The position numbers and the translations under genes were made by a program. 5,544 bases of DNA from Helicobacteraceae bacterium (GTDB lineage Bacteria; Campylobacterota; Campylobacteria; Campylobacterales; Sulfurimonadaceae), in contig JALUJE010000016.1 of the NCBI GenBank assembly GCA_027057185.1, positions 1 through 5,544 on the forward strand, in the 5' to 3' direction. The notes below the pieces were generated by a model, which did no database searches, had not been told where the DNA came from, and saw only the letters and a program-made list of their open reading frames with translations. How positions within the stretch are numbered: position 1 is the stretch's first letter; each line of letters starts with the position of its first letter. Of the stretch, positions 1 to 5,544 are shown one piece after another.

Positions 1-472
1 TGAATTTACAGCTAATGCTGTAGCAAAAAAATTGGGTATTACGCAAGTGTATGCAAATATTTTACCTGATGGCAAAGCAGATGTTGTAAAAGAACTTCAA
101 AAGAGTGGTAATAGTGTTGCTATGGCAGGTGATGGCATTAATGATGCTCCAGCACTTGCACAAGCAGATGTGGGTATTGCTATGGGAACAGGAACGGACG
201 TGGCTATAGAGAGCGCAGGTGTTACACTTATTAAAGGGGATTTGTTAGGTATTTTAAAAGTATTAAAACTTTCACGAGCTACTATGAAAAATATTCGACA
301 AAATCTCTTTTTTGCTTTTATTTACAATTCGGCCGGTGTTCCTATTGCCGCAGGAGTACTGTACCCGTTTTTTGGTATCTTACTCTCACCAATCATTGCC
401 GCTGCGGCAATGAGTTTTAGTTCGGTGTCCGTCATTAGCAACTCATTGAGATTGAAAAAGATGAAGCTTTAG
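1..472 (+). CDS. copA: Cu(+)-translocating P1B-type ATPase CopA, C-terminal part (5' end outside window)
   Basis: This is the last 156 codons (reading from base 2) of an inner-membrane ATPase that exports cytosolic Cu(+) using ATP. The fragment begins inside the P-domain and keeps the Mg-binding hinge motif GDGINDAP (128-151), followed by the conserved segment with GIAMGTGTDVAIES. Two hydrophobic helices follow, corresponding to the last two transmembrane segments of the family. The first contains the YN pair (in IYNSAGVP) and the second the M-x-x-S-S signature (in AAAMSFSS). In P1B-1 pumps these residues join the CPC of an earlier helix to form the Cu(+) sites, which is why I call copper rather than zinc or cadmium. 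The basic tail LRLKKMKL is a usual ending. The frame is open to the left edge, so TTG at 32 is an internal codon and not a start. The heavy-metal-associated domain, CPC motif and DKTG site lie outside the window. Confidence 0.95.
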   Translation, partial: EFTANAVAKKLGITQVYANILPDGKADVVKELQKSGNSVAMAGDGINDAPALAQADVGIAMGTGTDVAIESAGVTLIKGDLLGILKVLKLSRATMKNIRQNLFFAFIYNSAGVPIAAGVLYPFFGILLSPIIAAAAMSFSSVSVISNSLRLKKMKL

Positions 473-480
473 AGGATATT

Positions 481-540
481 GGTAGAGATATTTTGAAAAT
501 GCTTTGAAGTGTATCATATAAAAACGACACGGTCTCTACC
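481..540. repeat. 8-bp inverted repeat at the convergent gene ends
   Basis: GGTAGAGA at 481-488 is repeated as its exact reverse complement TCTCTACC at 533-540. The 44-nt spacer includes the stop codon of the leftward cyclase gene, and the right arm lies in that gene's last codons. The position between two converging genes would suit transcription termination. However, the loop is long and no U-tract follows on either strand, so this is not a recognisable intrinsic terminator. I see no better hairpin in the 41 bp between the two stop codons. Confidence 0.3.
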
Positions 541-2220
541 TTCTTTTTTTGCTCTATAGAGTGCTTTATCTACACGTTTGAGCAAGCTGGCTTTTGTGTC
601 GTTTTTCTGACATAAGGTTGCCCCGATACTGACGGTAATGTTGTTCTTAATGTCAAAAGTGTACGATCTGACTGCCGTATTGAGTTTGCTGGAAAAACTG
701 ACAATCTCAGCATGATTTACATGTACGGCTACAATAAGGAACTCTTCGCCACCCCAACGCATGAGGGCATCACTTTTTCGAATATGTAATGAGAGTACTT
801 TACTCAGTTGCTGCAATACCTGATCGCCAATATCATGCCCATAAGTATCGTTAACCAGTTTAAAATGGTCAATATCAATCATAAGTACGGCAAAATTACT
901 TTGATAGCGGTGAAAACGGTCAATTTCGATATCGAGTATTTCATTGCCCCGGCGACGATTGGAGAGATTGGTAAGCTCATCTGTGGTGGCATACTGTTTT
1001 AGTTTTTGCTCCATTTTAATGCGTTGTGTAATATCTTTGCCTGTCGCCACAAAATTTTCAATACGGTGATGTTCATCGAACATCGGAGAGATGGTTAACT
1101 CTTCATAATAGATCTGTCCATCTTTTTTTTTGTTTGCCAGAACATTGGAGTAGGTTTTTCCAGCTAAAAGGGTTTCCCAAAGTTTTTTATAAAATGTATC
1201 GTCATGCTGTCCGGATTTTAAAATATTGGAAGGATGATCAAGCAGTTCAATATGTTTGTATCCGCTATGTGCCACAAAGGCATCGTTAACATAGGTCATA
1301 ATACCGTTTTTATCGGTGATGCGCACCAGCTCATCGGTCTGTTCCATCGCTTTTGCCAGTAATTTTAGCCTTGCTTTGGTCTTTTTAATATCGGTGACAT
1401 CGGTTAAGGTTCCAAGCCCCGCATAACCACCGTCATACTTGATGGTTTCAGTGGTGGCACTATTATCTTTCATGCCGTTTTTTTTGGTGATATCCTGTGC
1501 GTCGCTGTTTTGGTGTGGGAATTTTTCGCCTTTAAGACGCCGCAGTGCCATTTGTTTTACCTGTTGTCGCATGGGTTTTACCACCAAATCCCAAATTTTC
1601 ATCTCATAAAGTTCTTTGGTAGAATAACCTGACATTGCAACCAGTGCCCGATTGACATAGATGATGCGGTCGGTATAAATAAAAATACCCGTAGGTGAAT
1701 TTTCTGAAATAGTACGAAATTTTTCTTCACTCTGTTTGAGTTGCAGTTCCATATTTTTTGCGTCGGTAATATTTACAAGACTACTAAGAAAATGCGTGGC
1801 TTTATGGTGCTCATCATATTTAATGTTAGTACGGCACTCAATCCAGCAAACCGTTTTATCTGCGGTTAAAATTCGGTAGGTCTGCATAAACTGATCGCTG
1901 CAACTTTTTGTATATTCCGTTAGCTCCTGACAGACCCGTTTATAATCTTCAGGATGAATAATATCACTATAGTTGAGTTCACCACTTTCAAAAAGTTCTT
2001 TGCTATAACCAAACATACTGATGTTGTCGGAGACATATTCGACAAACCATGATGCTTTGACATTCCAGAAAAAAATGATGGTTTGACTAATGTTGATAAA
2101 GTCATTGACTTGTGATGCAATGGCAGTAGCAGTCTCATTTTGGATTGCCTTGTTGGATGTCCTACTTTTCTGTGAACATATGGGGACTTGAGAATGCTTT
2201 GACTTTTTACTGCGAGACAT
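514..2220 (-). CDS. Cytosolic diguanylate cyclase with three PAS domains (PAS-PAS-PAS-GGDEF)
   Basis: This 568-residue signalling protein should make c-di-GMP from two GTP in response to cues read by its PAS domains. A polar, Lys/Ser-rich N-terminus (about 1-40) precedes PAS 1 (about 45-157; YRI and WIECR strands, ending VNITDAK). PAS 2 spans about 163-282 (ENSPTGIFIYTDRIIYVN to TDVTDIKK) and PAS 3 about 287-402 (GQHDDTFYKKLW, KKKDG, ending GKDITQR). The GGDEF domain (about 405-568) has TTDELTNLSNRR at 412-423, the metal-binding segment MIDIDHFK at 447-454, the active-site motif GGEEF at 490-494 and the closing ALYRAKKEGRDRVV. An RxxD inhibitory site (RKSD, 481-484) sits five residues before GGEEF, so product feedback inhibition is expected. 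There is no signal peptide, membrane helix or EAL/HD-GYP domain. The ATG start is supported by AAAGGA nine bases upstream. The gene is convergent with copA and divergent from the CoA-binding gene. The ligand or cofactor of the PAS domains cannot be read from sequence. Confidence 0.95.
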   Translation of the reverse strand: MSRSKKSKHSQVPICSQKSRTSNKAIQNETATAIASQVNDFINISQTIIFFWNVKASWFVEYVSDNISMFGYSKELFESGELNYSDIIHPEDYKRVCQELTEYTKSCSDQFMQTYRILTADKTVCWIECRTNIKYDEHHKATHFLSSLVNITDAKNMELQLKQSEEKFRTISENSPTGIFIYTDRIIYVNRALVAMSGYSTKELYEMKIWDLVVKPMRQQVKQMALRRLKGEKFPHQNSDAQDITKKNGMKDNSATTETIKYDGGYAGLGTLTDVTDIKKTKARLKLLAKAMEQTDELVRITDKNGIMTYVNDAFVAHSGYKHIELLDHPSNILKSGQHDDTFYKKLWETLLAGKTYSNVLANKKKDGQIYYEELTISPMFDEHHRIENFVATGKDITQRIKMEQKLKQYATTDELTNLSNRRRGNEILDIEIDRFHRYQSNFAVLMIDIDHFKLVNDTYGHDIGDQVLQQLSKVLSLHIRKSDALMRWGGEEFLIVAVHVNHAEIVSFSSKLNTAVRSYTFDIKNNITVSIGATLCQKNDTKASLLKRVDKALYRAKKEGRDRVVFI

Positions 2221-2229
2221 ACCAGGAGT

Positions 2230-2235
2230 TCCTTT
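2230..2235 (-). promoter_or_regulatory. Ribosome binding site of the PAS-GGDEF gene
   Basis: On the minus strand this reads AAAGGA, nine bases before the ATG at 2220. It supports that codon as the start of the cyclase gene. Confidence 0.7.
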
Positions 2236-2247
2236 GCTTTTTCTGTC

Positions 2248-2258
2248 GATATAATATC
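2248..2258. repeat. 11-bp perfect palindrome in the divergent spacer
   Basis: GATAT-A-ATATC is a perfect 5+1+5 palindrome. It overlaps the candidate leftward -10 element (complement of 2251-2256). A small dimeric repressor could bind here, but AT-rich palindromes of this length occur by chance and no second copy was seen in the window. Confidence 0.35.
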
Positions 2259-2311
2259 ACAAATATCTATGCAACACTGATGATTTTATCTACAATACTA
2301 TTTATTTTGAC

Positions 2312-2317
2312 TATAAT
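2312..2317 (+). promoter_or_regulatory. Candidate sigma-70 -10 box for the CoA-binding/ilvA/WD40 cluster
   Basis: A perfect TATAAT lies about 37 bp before the ATG at 2354. It would put transcription start near 2324 and leave a leader of about 30 nt. The upstream flank is T-rich (TTTATTTTGAC) and there is no good -35 hexamer 16-18 bp upstream. That is typical of vegetative promoters in Campylobacterota, where the -35 is weak or absent. Confidence 0.55.
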
Positions 2318-2342
2318 TTCCAACAAATCTACATGTATTTTT

Positions 2343-2347
2343 AAGGA
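2343..2347 (+). promoter_or_regulatory. Ribosome binding site of the CoA-binding protein gene
   Basis: AAGGA is followed by six bases and then the ATG at 2354. This selects 2354 over the ATG at 2347, which opens a frame that stops after five codons. Confidence 0.75.
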
Positions 2348-2353
2348 TGTCGA

Positions 2354-2782
2354 ATGGAATGTGAGTTTCCAACACTCAACAGTGATACTGAAGCAATAAA
2401 AAATATTTTTACATCAGTAAAAACCATAGCTATTCTGGGACTCTCACCTAACGAGACGAAAGCCAGCTATAAAGTAGCAACCTATTTGCAGCATGTGGGC
2501 TACACCATTGTTCCGGTCTATCCTAAAGAGGAGTCTATTTTAGGAGAGAAGGTATACCGTTCACTTGCCGAAATTCCTTTTACGGTCGATATGGTCAATA
2601 TCTTTAGAAAATCTCATGCTTTAGATGCCATTGTCGATGCCTGTATCGCCCGTGGCGATGTCAAAGTGTTTTGGGCGCAACTGGGAATTGTGAACAATGC
2701 TGCGGCACAAAAAGCTGAAGCGGCGGGAATGATAGTCGTTCAAAATCACTGTTCCATGGTGGAACATCGTGCACTGTTTTAG
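2354..2782 (+). CDS. CoA-binding domain protein (YccU-like Rossmann fold)
   Basis: This 142-residue soluble protein is a stand-alone CoA-binding domain, related to the nucleotide-binding domain of succinyl-CoA synthetase alpha subunits. A beta strand and glycine-rich loop, TIAILGLSPNETKASYKVA (24-42), match the family's GxSxxxxxxSYxVAxYL pattern. YTIVPVYPKEESILGEKVY (50-68) matches the conserved VNP-like strand and the GxxxY turn. The C-terminal signature is present as KVFWAQLGIVNN (104-115) and VVQNHCSMVEH (128-138). Length is normal for the family, whose cellular role is poorly defined; CoA or an acyl-CoA is the expected ligand. It is the first gene of a three-gene rightward cluster, nine bases before the threonine ammonia-lyase gene, whose ribosome binding site overlaps its stop codon. 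The family call is firm and the function unknown. I cannot show that it serves isoleucine synthesis. Confidence 0.9.
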   Translation: MECEFPTLNSDTEAIKNIFTSVKTIAILGLSPNETKASYKVATYLQHVGYTIVPVYPKEESILGEKVYRSLAEIPFTVDMVNIFRKSHALDAIVDACIARGDVKVFWAQLGIVNNAAAQKAEAAGMIVVQNHCSMVEHRALF

Positions 2783-2786
2783 GGGA
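2781..2786 (+). promoter_or_regulatory. Ribosome binding site of ilvA, overlapping the upstream stop codon
   Basis: AGGGGA starts inside the TAG stop of the CoA-binding gene and lies five bases before the TTG at 2792. It supports the non-ATG start and suggests that ribosomes finishing the upstream gene can reinitiate on ilvA. Confidence 0.75.
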
Positions 2787-2791
2787 ATATA

Positions 2792-4003
2792 TTGGTAACA
2801 TTAGAGACAATTAAAGCGGCATCTGAACGTATTGCAGATGTGGTGGTCAAAACACCATTTTCATATGCACCGATACTGAGTAAAATCAGTGCTACCGAGG
2901 TCTATCTGAAAAAAGAGAATTTGCAGGTAACGGGTGCCTTTAAAATACGTGGTGCTTTCAACAAAATAGCTTCTTTAACTCCGTCAGAACGAGGTGGAGG
3001 CGTTGTTGCAGCAAGTGCGGGAAATCATGCTCAGGGGGTTGCTTTGTCCGCACAGCATTTCGAAGTGGCTGCTACGATTATTATGCCTGAATCAACACCA
3101 CTGACAAAAATTAACGGCGTCAAGCGTTTTGGTGCTGAAGTGATACTTGCCGGAAGCAATTATGATGAGGCATATGCCTATGCGCTAGAGTATGCTACGG
3201 CCCATCGATTAACGTTTATTCATCCTTTTGAGGATGATGCCGTAATTGCCGGTCAGGGTACTATTGCTTTAGAAATTTTGGAGTCGTGTGATCAGCTCGA
3301 TGCCGTGATTGTCCCAGTTGGTGGTGGCGGTCTCATTAGCGGTATTGCCACGGCTATGAAAGCACTCCGTCCGGATGTCAAGGTAATTGGTGTGAGTGCT
3401 TCGGGTGCGCCGGCACTGAAAGAGTCTTTTGCGTTAGAGCGTGCGATTGATAGTACTTCGGTACGTACTATTGCCGATGGCATTGCAGTACGTGATACAT
3501 CAGATATTACATTGCACTATATGCTCTCTTGTGTAGACGATGTTATTTGTGTGGATGATGAGGAGATCGCCAGTGCTATGTTGTTTCTGCTTGAGAATCA
3601 AAAACTGGTTGTAGAGGGAGCCGGTGCGGTTGGAGTGGCCGCACTGCTACACCATAAGCTCCCTCAGTTGAAGGGAAAAAATGTTGCCGTGGTACTCAGT
3701 GGCGGTAATGTTGATGTGACACTCCTCTCAGTGATTATTGAAAAGGGTCTGTTAAAATCACATCGAAAAATGAAGTTGATGGTGACACTTGTAGATAAAC
3801 CGGGTTCTTTGATGCACTTGACCGAACTACTGAATGAGTTGGGTGCCAATATTGTTCATATCGCCTATGAACGTACCTCGACCGATCTTGATTATGGTGA
3901 TGCCCATGTTACCATTCATTTAGAGACTAAGGGCAAGGCACATCAACAGGAGATTCGTGAGCTGCTGCATCGCGAGTCCTATATTAATCAGGAGATGCTG
4001 TAG
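2792..4003 (+). CDS. ilvA: Threonine ammonia-lyase (threonine dehydratase), medium form with one C-terminal ACT domain
   Basis: This PLP enzyme deaminates L-threonine to 2-oxobutanoate and ammonia, the committed step towards isoleucine; serine is usually a poorer substrate. The catalytic fold-type II domain covers about residues 1-320. It has the Schiff-base lysine Lys51 in TGAFKIRGAFN, the substrate loop SAGNHAQG (75-82), the phosphate-binding loop PVGGGGLISG (175-184), EGAGA (275-279) and the cofactor-ring contact SGGN (303-306). A single ACT domain (about 326-395, KMKLMVTLVDKPGSLMHL onward) is the likely site of allosteric control by branched-chain amino acids. At 403 residues it matches the medium, one-ACT form and not the long two-ACT enterobacterial IlvA; a catabolic role cannot be excluded by sequence alone. 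The start is TTG, chosen because AGGGGA sits five bases upstream and the N-terminus aligns with the family. It lies between the CoA-binding and WD40 genes in one probable operon. Confidence 0.93.
   Translation: MVTLETIKAASERIADVVVKTPFSYAPILSKISATEVYLKKENLQVTGAFKIRGAFNKIASLTPSERGGGVVAASAGNHAQGVALSAQHFEVAATIIMPESTPLTKINGVKRFGAEVILAGSNYDEAYAYALEYATAHRLTFIHPFEDDAVIAGQGTIALEILESCDQLDAVIVPVGGGGLISGIATAMKALRPDVKVIGVSASGAPALKESFALERAIDSTSVRTIADGIAVRDTSDITLHYMLSCVDDVICVDDEEIASAMLFLLENQKLVVEGAGAVGVAALLHHKLPQLKGKNVAVVLSGGNVDVTLLSVIIEKGLLKSHRKMKLMVTLVDKPGSLMHLTELLNELGANIVHIAYERTSTDLDYGDAHVTIHLETKGKAHQQEIRELLHRESYINQEML
3990..3994 (+). promoter_or_regulatory. Possible ribosome binding site of the WD40 gene, inside ilvA
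   Basis: AGGAG lies in the last codons of ilvA, 13 bases before the ATG at 4008. That is longer than the usual spacing. The only nearer candidate is a weak TAGG at 4001-4004, three bases from the start. With the stop and start codons four bases apart, translation of the WD40 gene probably depends on ribosomes arriving from ilvA. Confidence 0.4.
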
Positions 4004-4007
4004 GTTT

Positions 4008-5544
4008 ATGGATGCGGTAACTGTTTTAAATATTAAAAAAGCTGTTTTGTTACTCAAAACTTTGGAAAATGGGTATTTAGCGGTCATCGACAGTGATACG
4101 ACATTGCGCCTGTACAGCACCAAAGAGTATAGTCTGGTGGGCGGTTTTAAGAGTAATATTACCCATCAACGAGAAACGGGTCACTTTGTTGATATTGTTG
4201 CGCATGGGAGTTTTCTTGCCACAATCTTGCCTCTAGCAGGCAAAGCGGCACTCTTTTCTGTTGCCAAAAAAGAGTTGCTTTACAAAGTCGGGCGTCATCA
4301 CGGTGAGATTGAAACGCTTGCTATTGAGCCCAATGCCCGGTATCTGGCTACCGGAGGTGAAGACGGTAAAACCTTTGTGTGGGCGCTGAAAACGGCACGT
4401 CTTGCTTTTACATTGCCACCGCATTCGGATTATGTGACCGCCATTGCCTTTAGTGAGAGTGGACAGTTTATTGCTACGGGAAGTTATGATCGTACGATTC
4501 ATCTGCAGAATCTGGCGACTATGAAAGCGCCGTTAAAGCTTCGCGGTCACAGTGCCGCGGTGATGCATCTTCTATTTTTACCGCACATGCGGCTGCTTTC
4601 TGCCGATAAAGACGGCAAGCTCATTGTATGGGATATAGCACAAGGCAACATTGTGGCACGACTGCCTAAAATGAGTGATGATATTACTGCACTGACCCTG
4701 AGTGATGACAAACGTTTTCTGTTTGTCGGTACTAAGCTGGGATATATTTCTTTATACGATTTAGAAACGTATGAGCAGTTAAAACAGCGTTATATGAAAT
4801 TGAGTGAGCGTATTACTTCGTTGGGATTTATTGGTATAAAGTACCATTTGGCCGTAGGAACTTCCGAAGGTAATGTGAGTCTCTACGCTCTGTTTGGCGA
4901 TGAGGAGCATTGTCATGCACTGGTACGTAACCGTGCCTACAAAGAGCTGTATGAAATAATAGAAAATAATCCTATTATGGCGTATTCCAAGAGTTATTTG
5001 AGTGTTGAATTGGTTTGGGACAAAACAGTCGCTCAGGCAAAAAAACTTATGGAAAAAGGGGATAGGAAAAATACTCAGGCACTGTTTGCTCCTTTTATGG
5101 AGGTACCGAAAAAAAAGAGTTATATTACAATTTTTATGACGAACTTTGAGAAGTTTGAGCAGTTTAAAGCCCATATTCAAAATAAAAAATATCCCTTAGC
5201 GTATACCATGGTACATCAATATCCGGAATTTAGAGAATCCAAAATATTTCAACAGCTTGAGCATCACTGGAAAAAAATCTTTTTTGAAGCACAAAAGCTT
5301 ATTTTGCAAAAGGGTGGAGAAGCACAGGCACGGCAGCTTCTGGCACCTTTTCGAGGGATTTCAGATAAAGTACCCTTTATGCAGCAACTTTTTTCAGAAC
5401 AGAAGATGTATCTCTATTTTAAAAAACTTGTAGCAATCAAAGAGTTTAAAAAAATATTTGAATTGCTAAAAGTGCATCCGTTTTTAAAAGAGTTTCCGGA
5501 GTATGAGAATATTATGAAGCATGCTGATGCACTCTACATAAAAG
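4008..5544 (+). CDS. WD40 beta-propeller protein with C-terminal helical repeat array (3' end outside window)
   Basis: The frame stays open for 512 codons from ATG 4008 to the right edge, so the C-terminus is missing. Residues 1-298 form about seven degenerate WD40 blades, by eye starting near 5, 58, 98, 139, 180, 223 and 266. The clearest signatures are GGEDGKTFVW (116-125), GSYDRTIHL (158-166) and the GH...VWD blade (GH at 180-181, VWD at 207-209), with GTKLGYISLYDL and GTSEGNVSLY in the last two blades. From about 302 the protein changes to charged, helix-forming sequence built from units of about 85 residues. There is no signal peptide or membrane segment, so I expect a cytosolic scaffold that binds other proteins; no catalytic motif is seen. 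It starts four bases after the ilvA stop, but nothing in the sequence ties it to amino acid synthesis. Partner and function are unknown. Confidence 0.85.
   Translation, partial: MDAVTVLNIKKAVLLLKTLENGYLAVIDSDTTLRLYSTKEYSLVGGFKSNITHQRETGHFVDIVAHGSFLATILPLAGKAALFSVAKKELLYKVGRHHGEIETLAIEPNARYLATGGEDGKTFVWALKTARLAFTLPPHSDYVTAIAFSESGQFIATGSYDRTIHLQNLATMKAPLKLRGHSAAVMHLLFLPHMRLLSADKDGKLIVWDIAQGNIVARLPKMSDDITALTLSDDKRFLFVGTKLGYISLYDLETYEQLKQRYMKLSERITSLGFIGIKYHLAVGTSEGNVSLYALFGDEEHCHALVRNRAYKELYEIIENNPIMAYSKSYLSVELVWDKTVAQAKKLMEKGDRKNTQALFAPFMEVPKKKSYITIFMTNFEKFEQFKAHIQNKKYPLAYTMVHQYPEFRESKIFQQLEHHWKKIFFEAQKLILQKGGEAQARQLLAPFRGISDKVPFMQQLFSEQKMYLYFKKLVAIKEFKKIFELLKVHPFLKEFPEYENIMKHADALYIK
4911..5544 (+). 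repeat. Array of about 85-residue helical units in the WD40 protein
   Basis: Two units align by eye, starting at Trp337 (5016) and Trp421 (5268). Shared positions, 84-85 residues apart, are W337/W421, A344/A428, K346/K430, L347/L431, KG 350-351/435-436, L359/L444, APF 361-363/446-448, K369/K454, FK 386-387/471-472, K393/K478, P406/P491 and E410/E495. One inserted residue after L431 changes the offset from 84 to 85. The second half of a preceding unit seems present at about 302-336 (R309, Y311 and P322 match K393, Y395 and P406). The units look all-alpha, like TPR- or HEAT-type solenoids, but I cannot assign a named family. The DNA copies are diverged, so this is an old protein-level duplication and not a recent DNA repeat. 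Confidence 0.65.

Larger units (their letters stand above)
2221..2353. promoter_or_regulatory. Divergent intergenic region between the cyclase gene and the CoA-binding/ilvA/WD40 cluster
   Basis: This 133-bp AT-rich spacer should carry promoters in both directions. For the rightward cluster there is a perfect TATAAT at 2312-2317 in a T-rich context. For the leftward gene the best I can offer is TATTAT on the minus strand (complement of 2251-2256), which would give a leader of roughly 25 nt. The only -35-like hexamer nearby, TTGCAT on the minus strand at 2274-2269, is too close (12 bp). No riboswitch-like or attenuator-like structure is visible, so transcriptional control of ilvA by a leader peptide is not supported. 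Confidence 0.6.

Noticed and set aside
32..34. TTG as a start codon for a small stand-alone protein at the left edge
   Set aside because: The frame is open to the window edge and the upstream codons fit the CopA P-domain. No ribosome binding site precedes it.
439..507. Short plus-strand frame ending EDIGRDILKML past the CopA stop, hinting at a frameshifted CopA tail
   Set aside because: CopA already ends with a normal family tail (LRLKKMKL), and the alternative frame is closed by TAG at 436. No frameshift is needed.
808..1002. Open frame of 64 codons on the plus strand inside the cyclase gene
   Set aside because: It is the reverse complement of the conserved GGDEF domain coding region, so it is a shadow.
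2145..2399. Open frame of 84 codons on the plus strand across the cyclase start and the intergenic region
   Set aside because: It overlaps the start of a firm gene on each side, has no domain-like sequence, and runs through the AT-rich promoter region.
3451..3470. Hairpin with a cUUCGg tetraloop and a GTAC repeat (TAGTAC-TTCG-GTACGTACTA)
   Set aside because: It lies inside the conserved ilvA coding region, has only a four-pair stem next to the loop and has no U-tract. It is probably chance codon choice.
4779..5180. Open frame of 133 codons on the minus strand
   Set aside because: It lies wholly antisense to the WD40 gene, whose frame carries clear WD40 and repeat signatures. The antisense translation shows no recognisable domain.

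Overview
The window looks like ordinary chromosome from an AT-rich, sulfur-oxidiser-like member of the Campylobacterota (Sulfurimonas/Sulfuricurvum/Sulfurovum type). This placement is an inference. It rests on base composition, on the style of the CopA C-terminus, on a TATAAT box with a T-rich upstream flank, and on a WD40 protein of a kind I associate with these bacteria. No rRNA, tRNA, CRISPR array, insertion sequence or phage gene is visible.

Layout. (a) Positions 1-472 (+) hold the last 156 codons of a Cu(+)-exporting P1B-type ATPase (CopA), cut by the left edge. (b) Positions 514-2220 (-) hold a complete 568-residue cytosolic signalling protein with three PAS domains and a C-terminal GGDEF domain. 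Its diguanylate cyclase active site and inhibitory I-site are both intact. It converges on copA, with 41 bp between the stop codons. (c) A 133-bp divergent intergenic region (2221-2353) separates it from a rightward cluster. (d) That cluster has three tightly packed genes: a 142-residue CoA-binding (YccU-like) Rossmann protein at 2354-2782, a 403-residue threonine ammonia-lyase with a C-terminal ACT domain at 2792-4003, and a WD40 protein starting at 4008 that runs off the right edge after 512 codons. Gaps of 9 and 4 bp, with Shine-Dalgarno-like sequences lying in or across the upstream gene ends, indicate one transcript with probable translational coupling.

Functionally the window combines copper efflux, c-di-GMP signalling and the first committed step of isoleucine synthesis. 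The least explained piece is the WD40 protein. After a roughly seven-bladed propeller it carries a tandem array of about 85-residue, apparently all-helical units that I can align by eye but cannot assign to a named family. It is the best candidate for something undescribed here. The rest is conventional.
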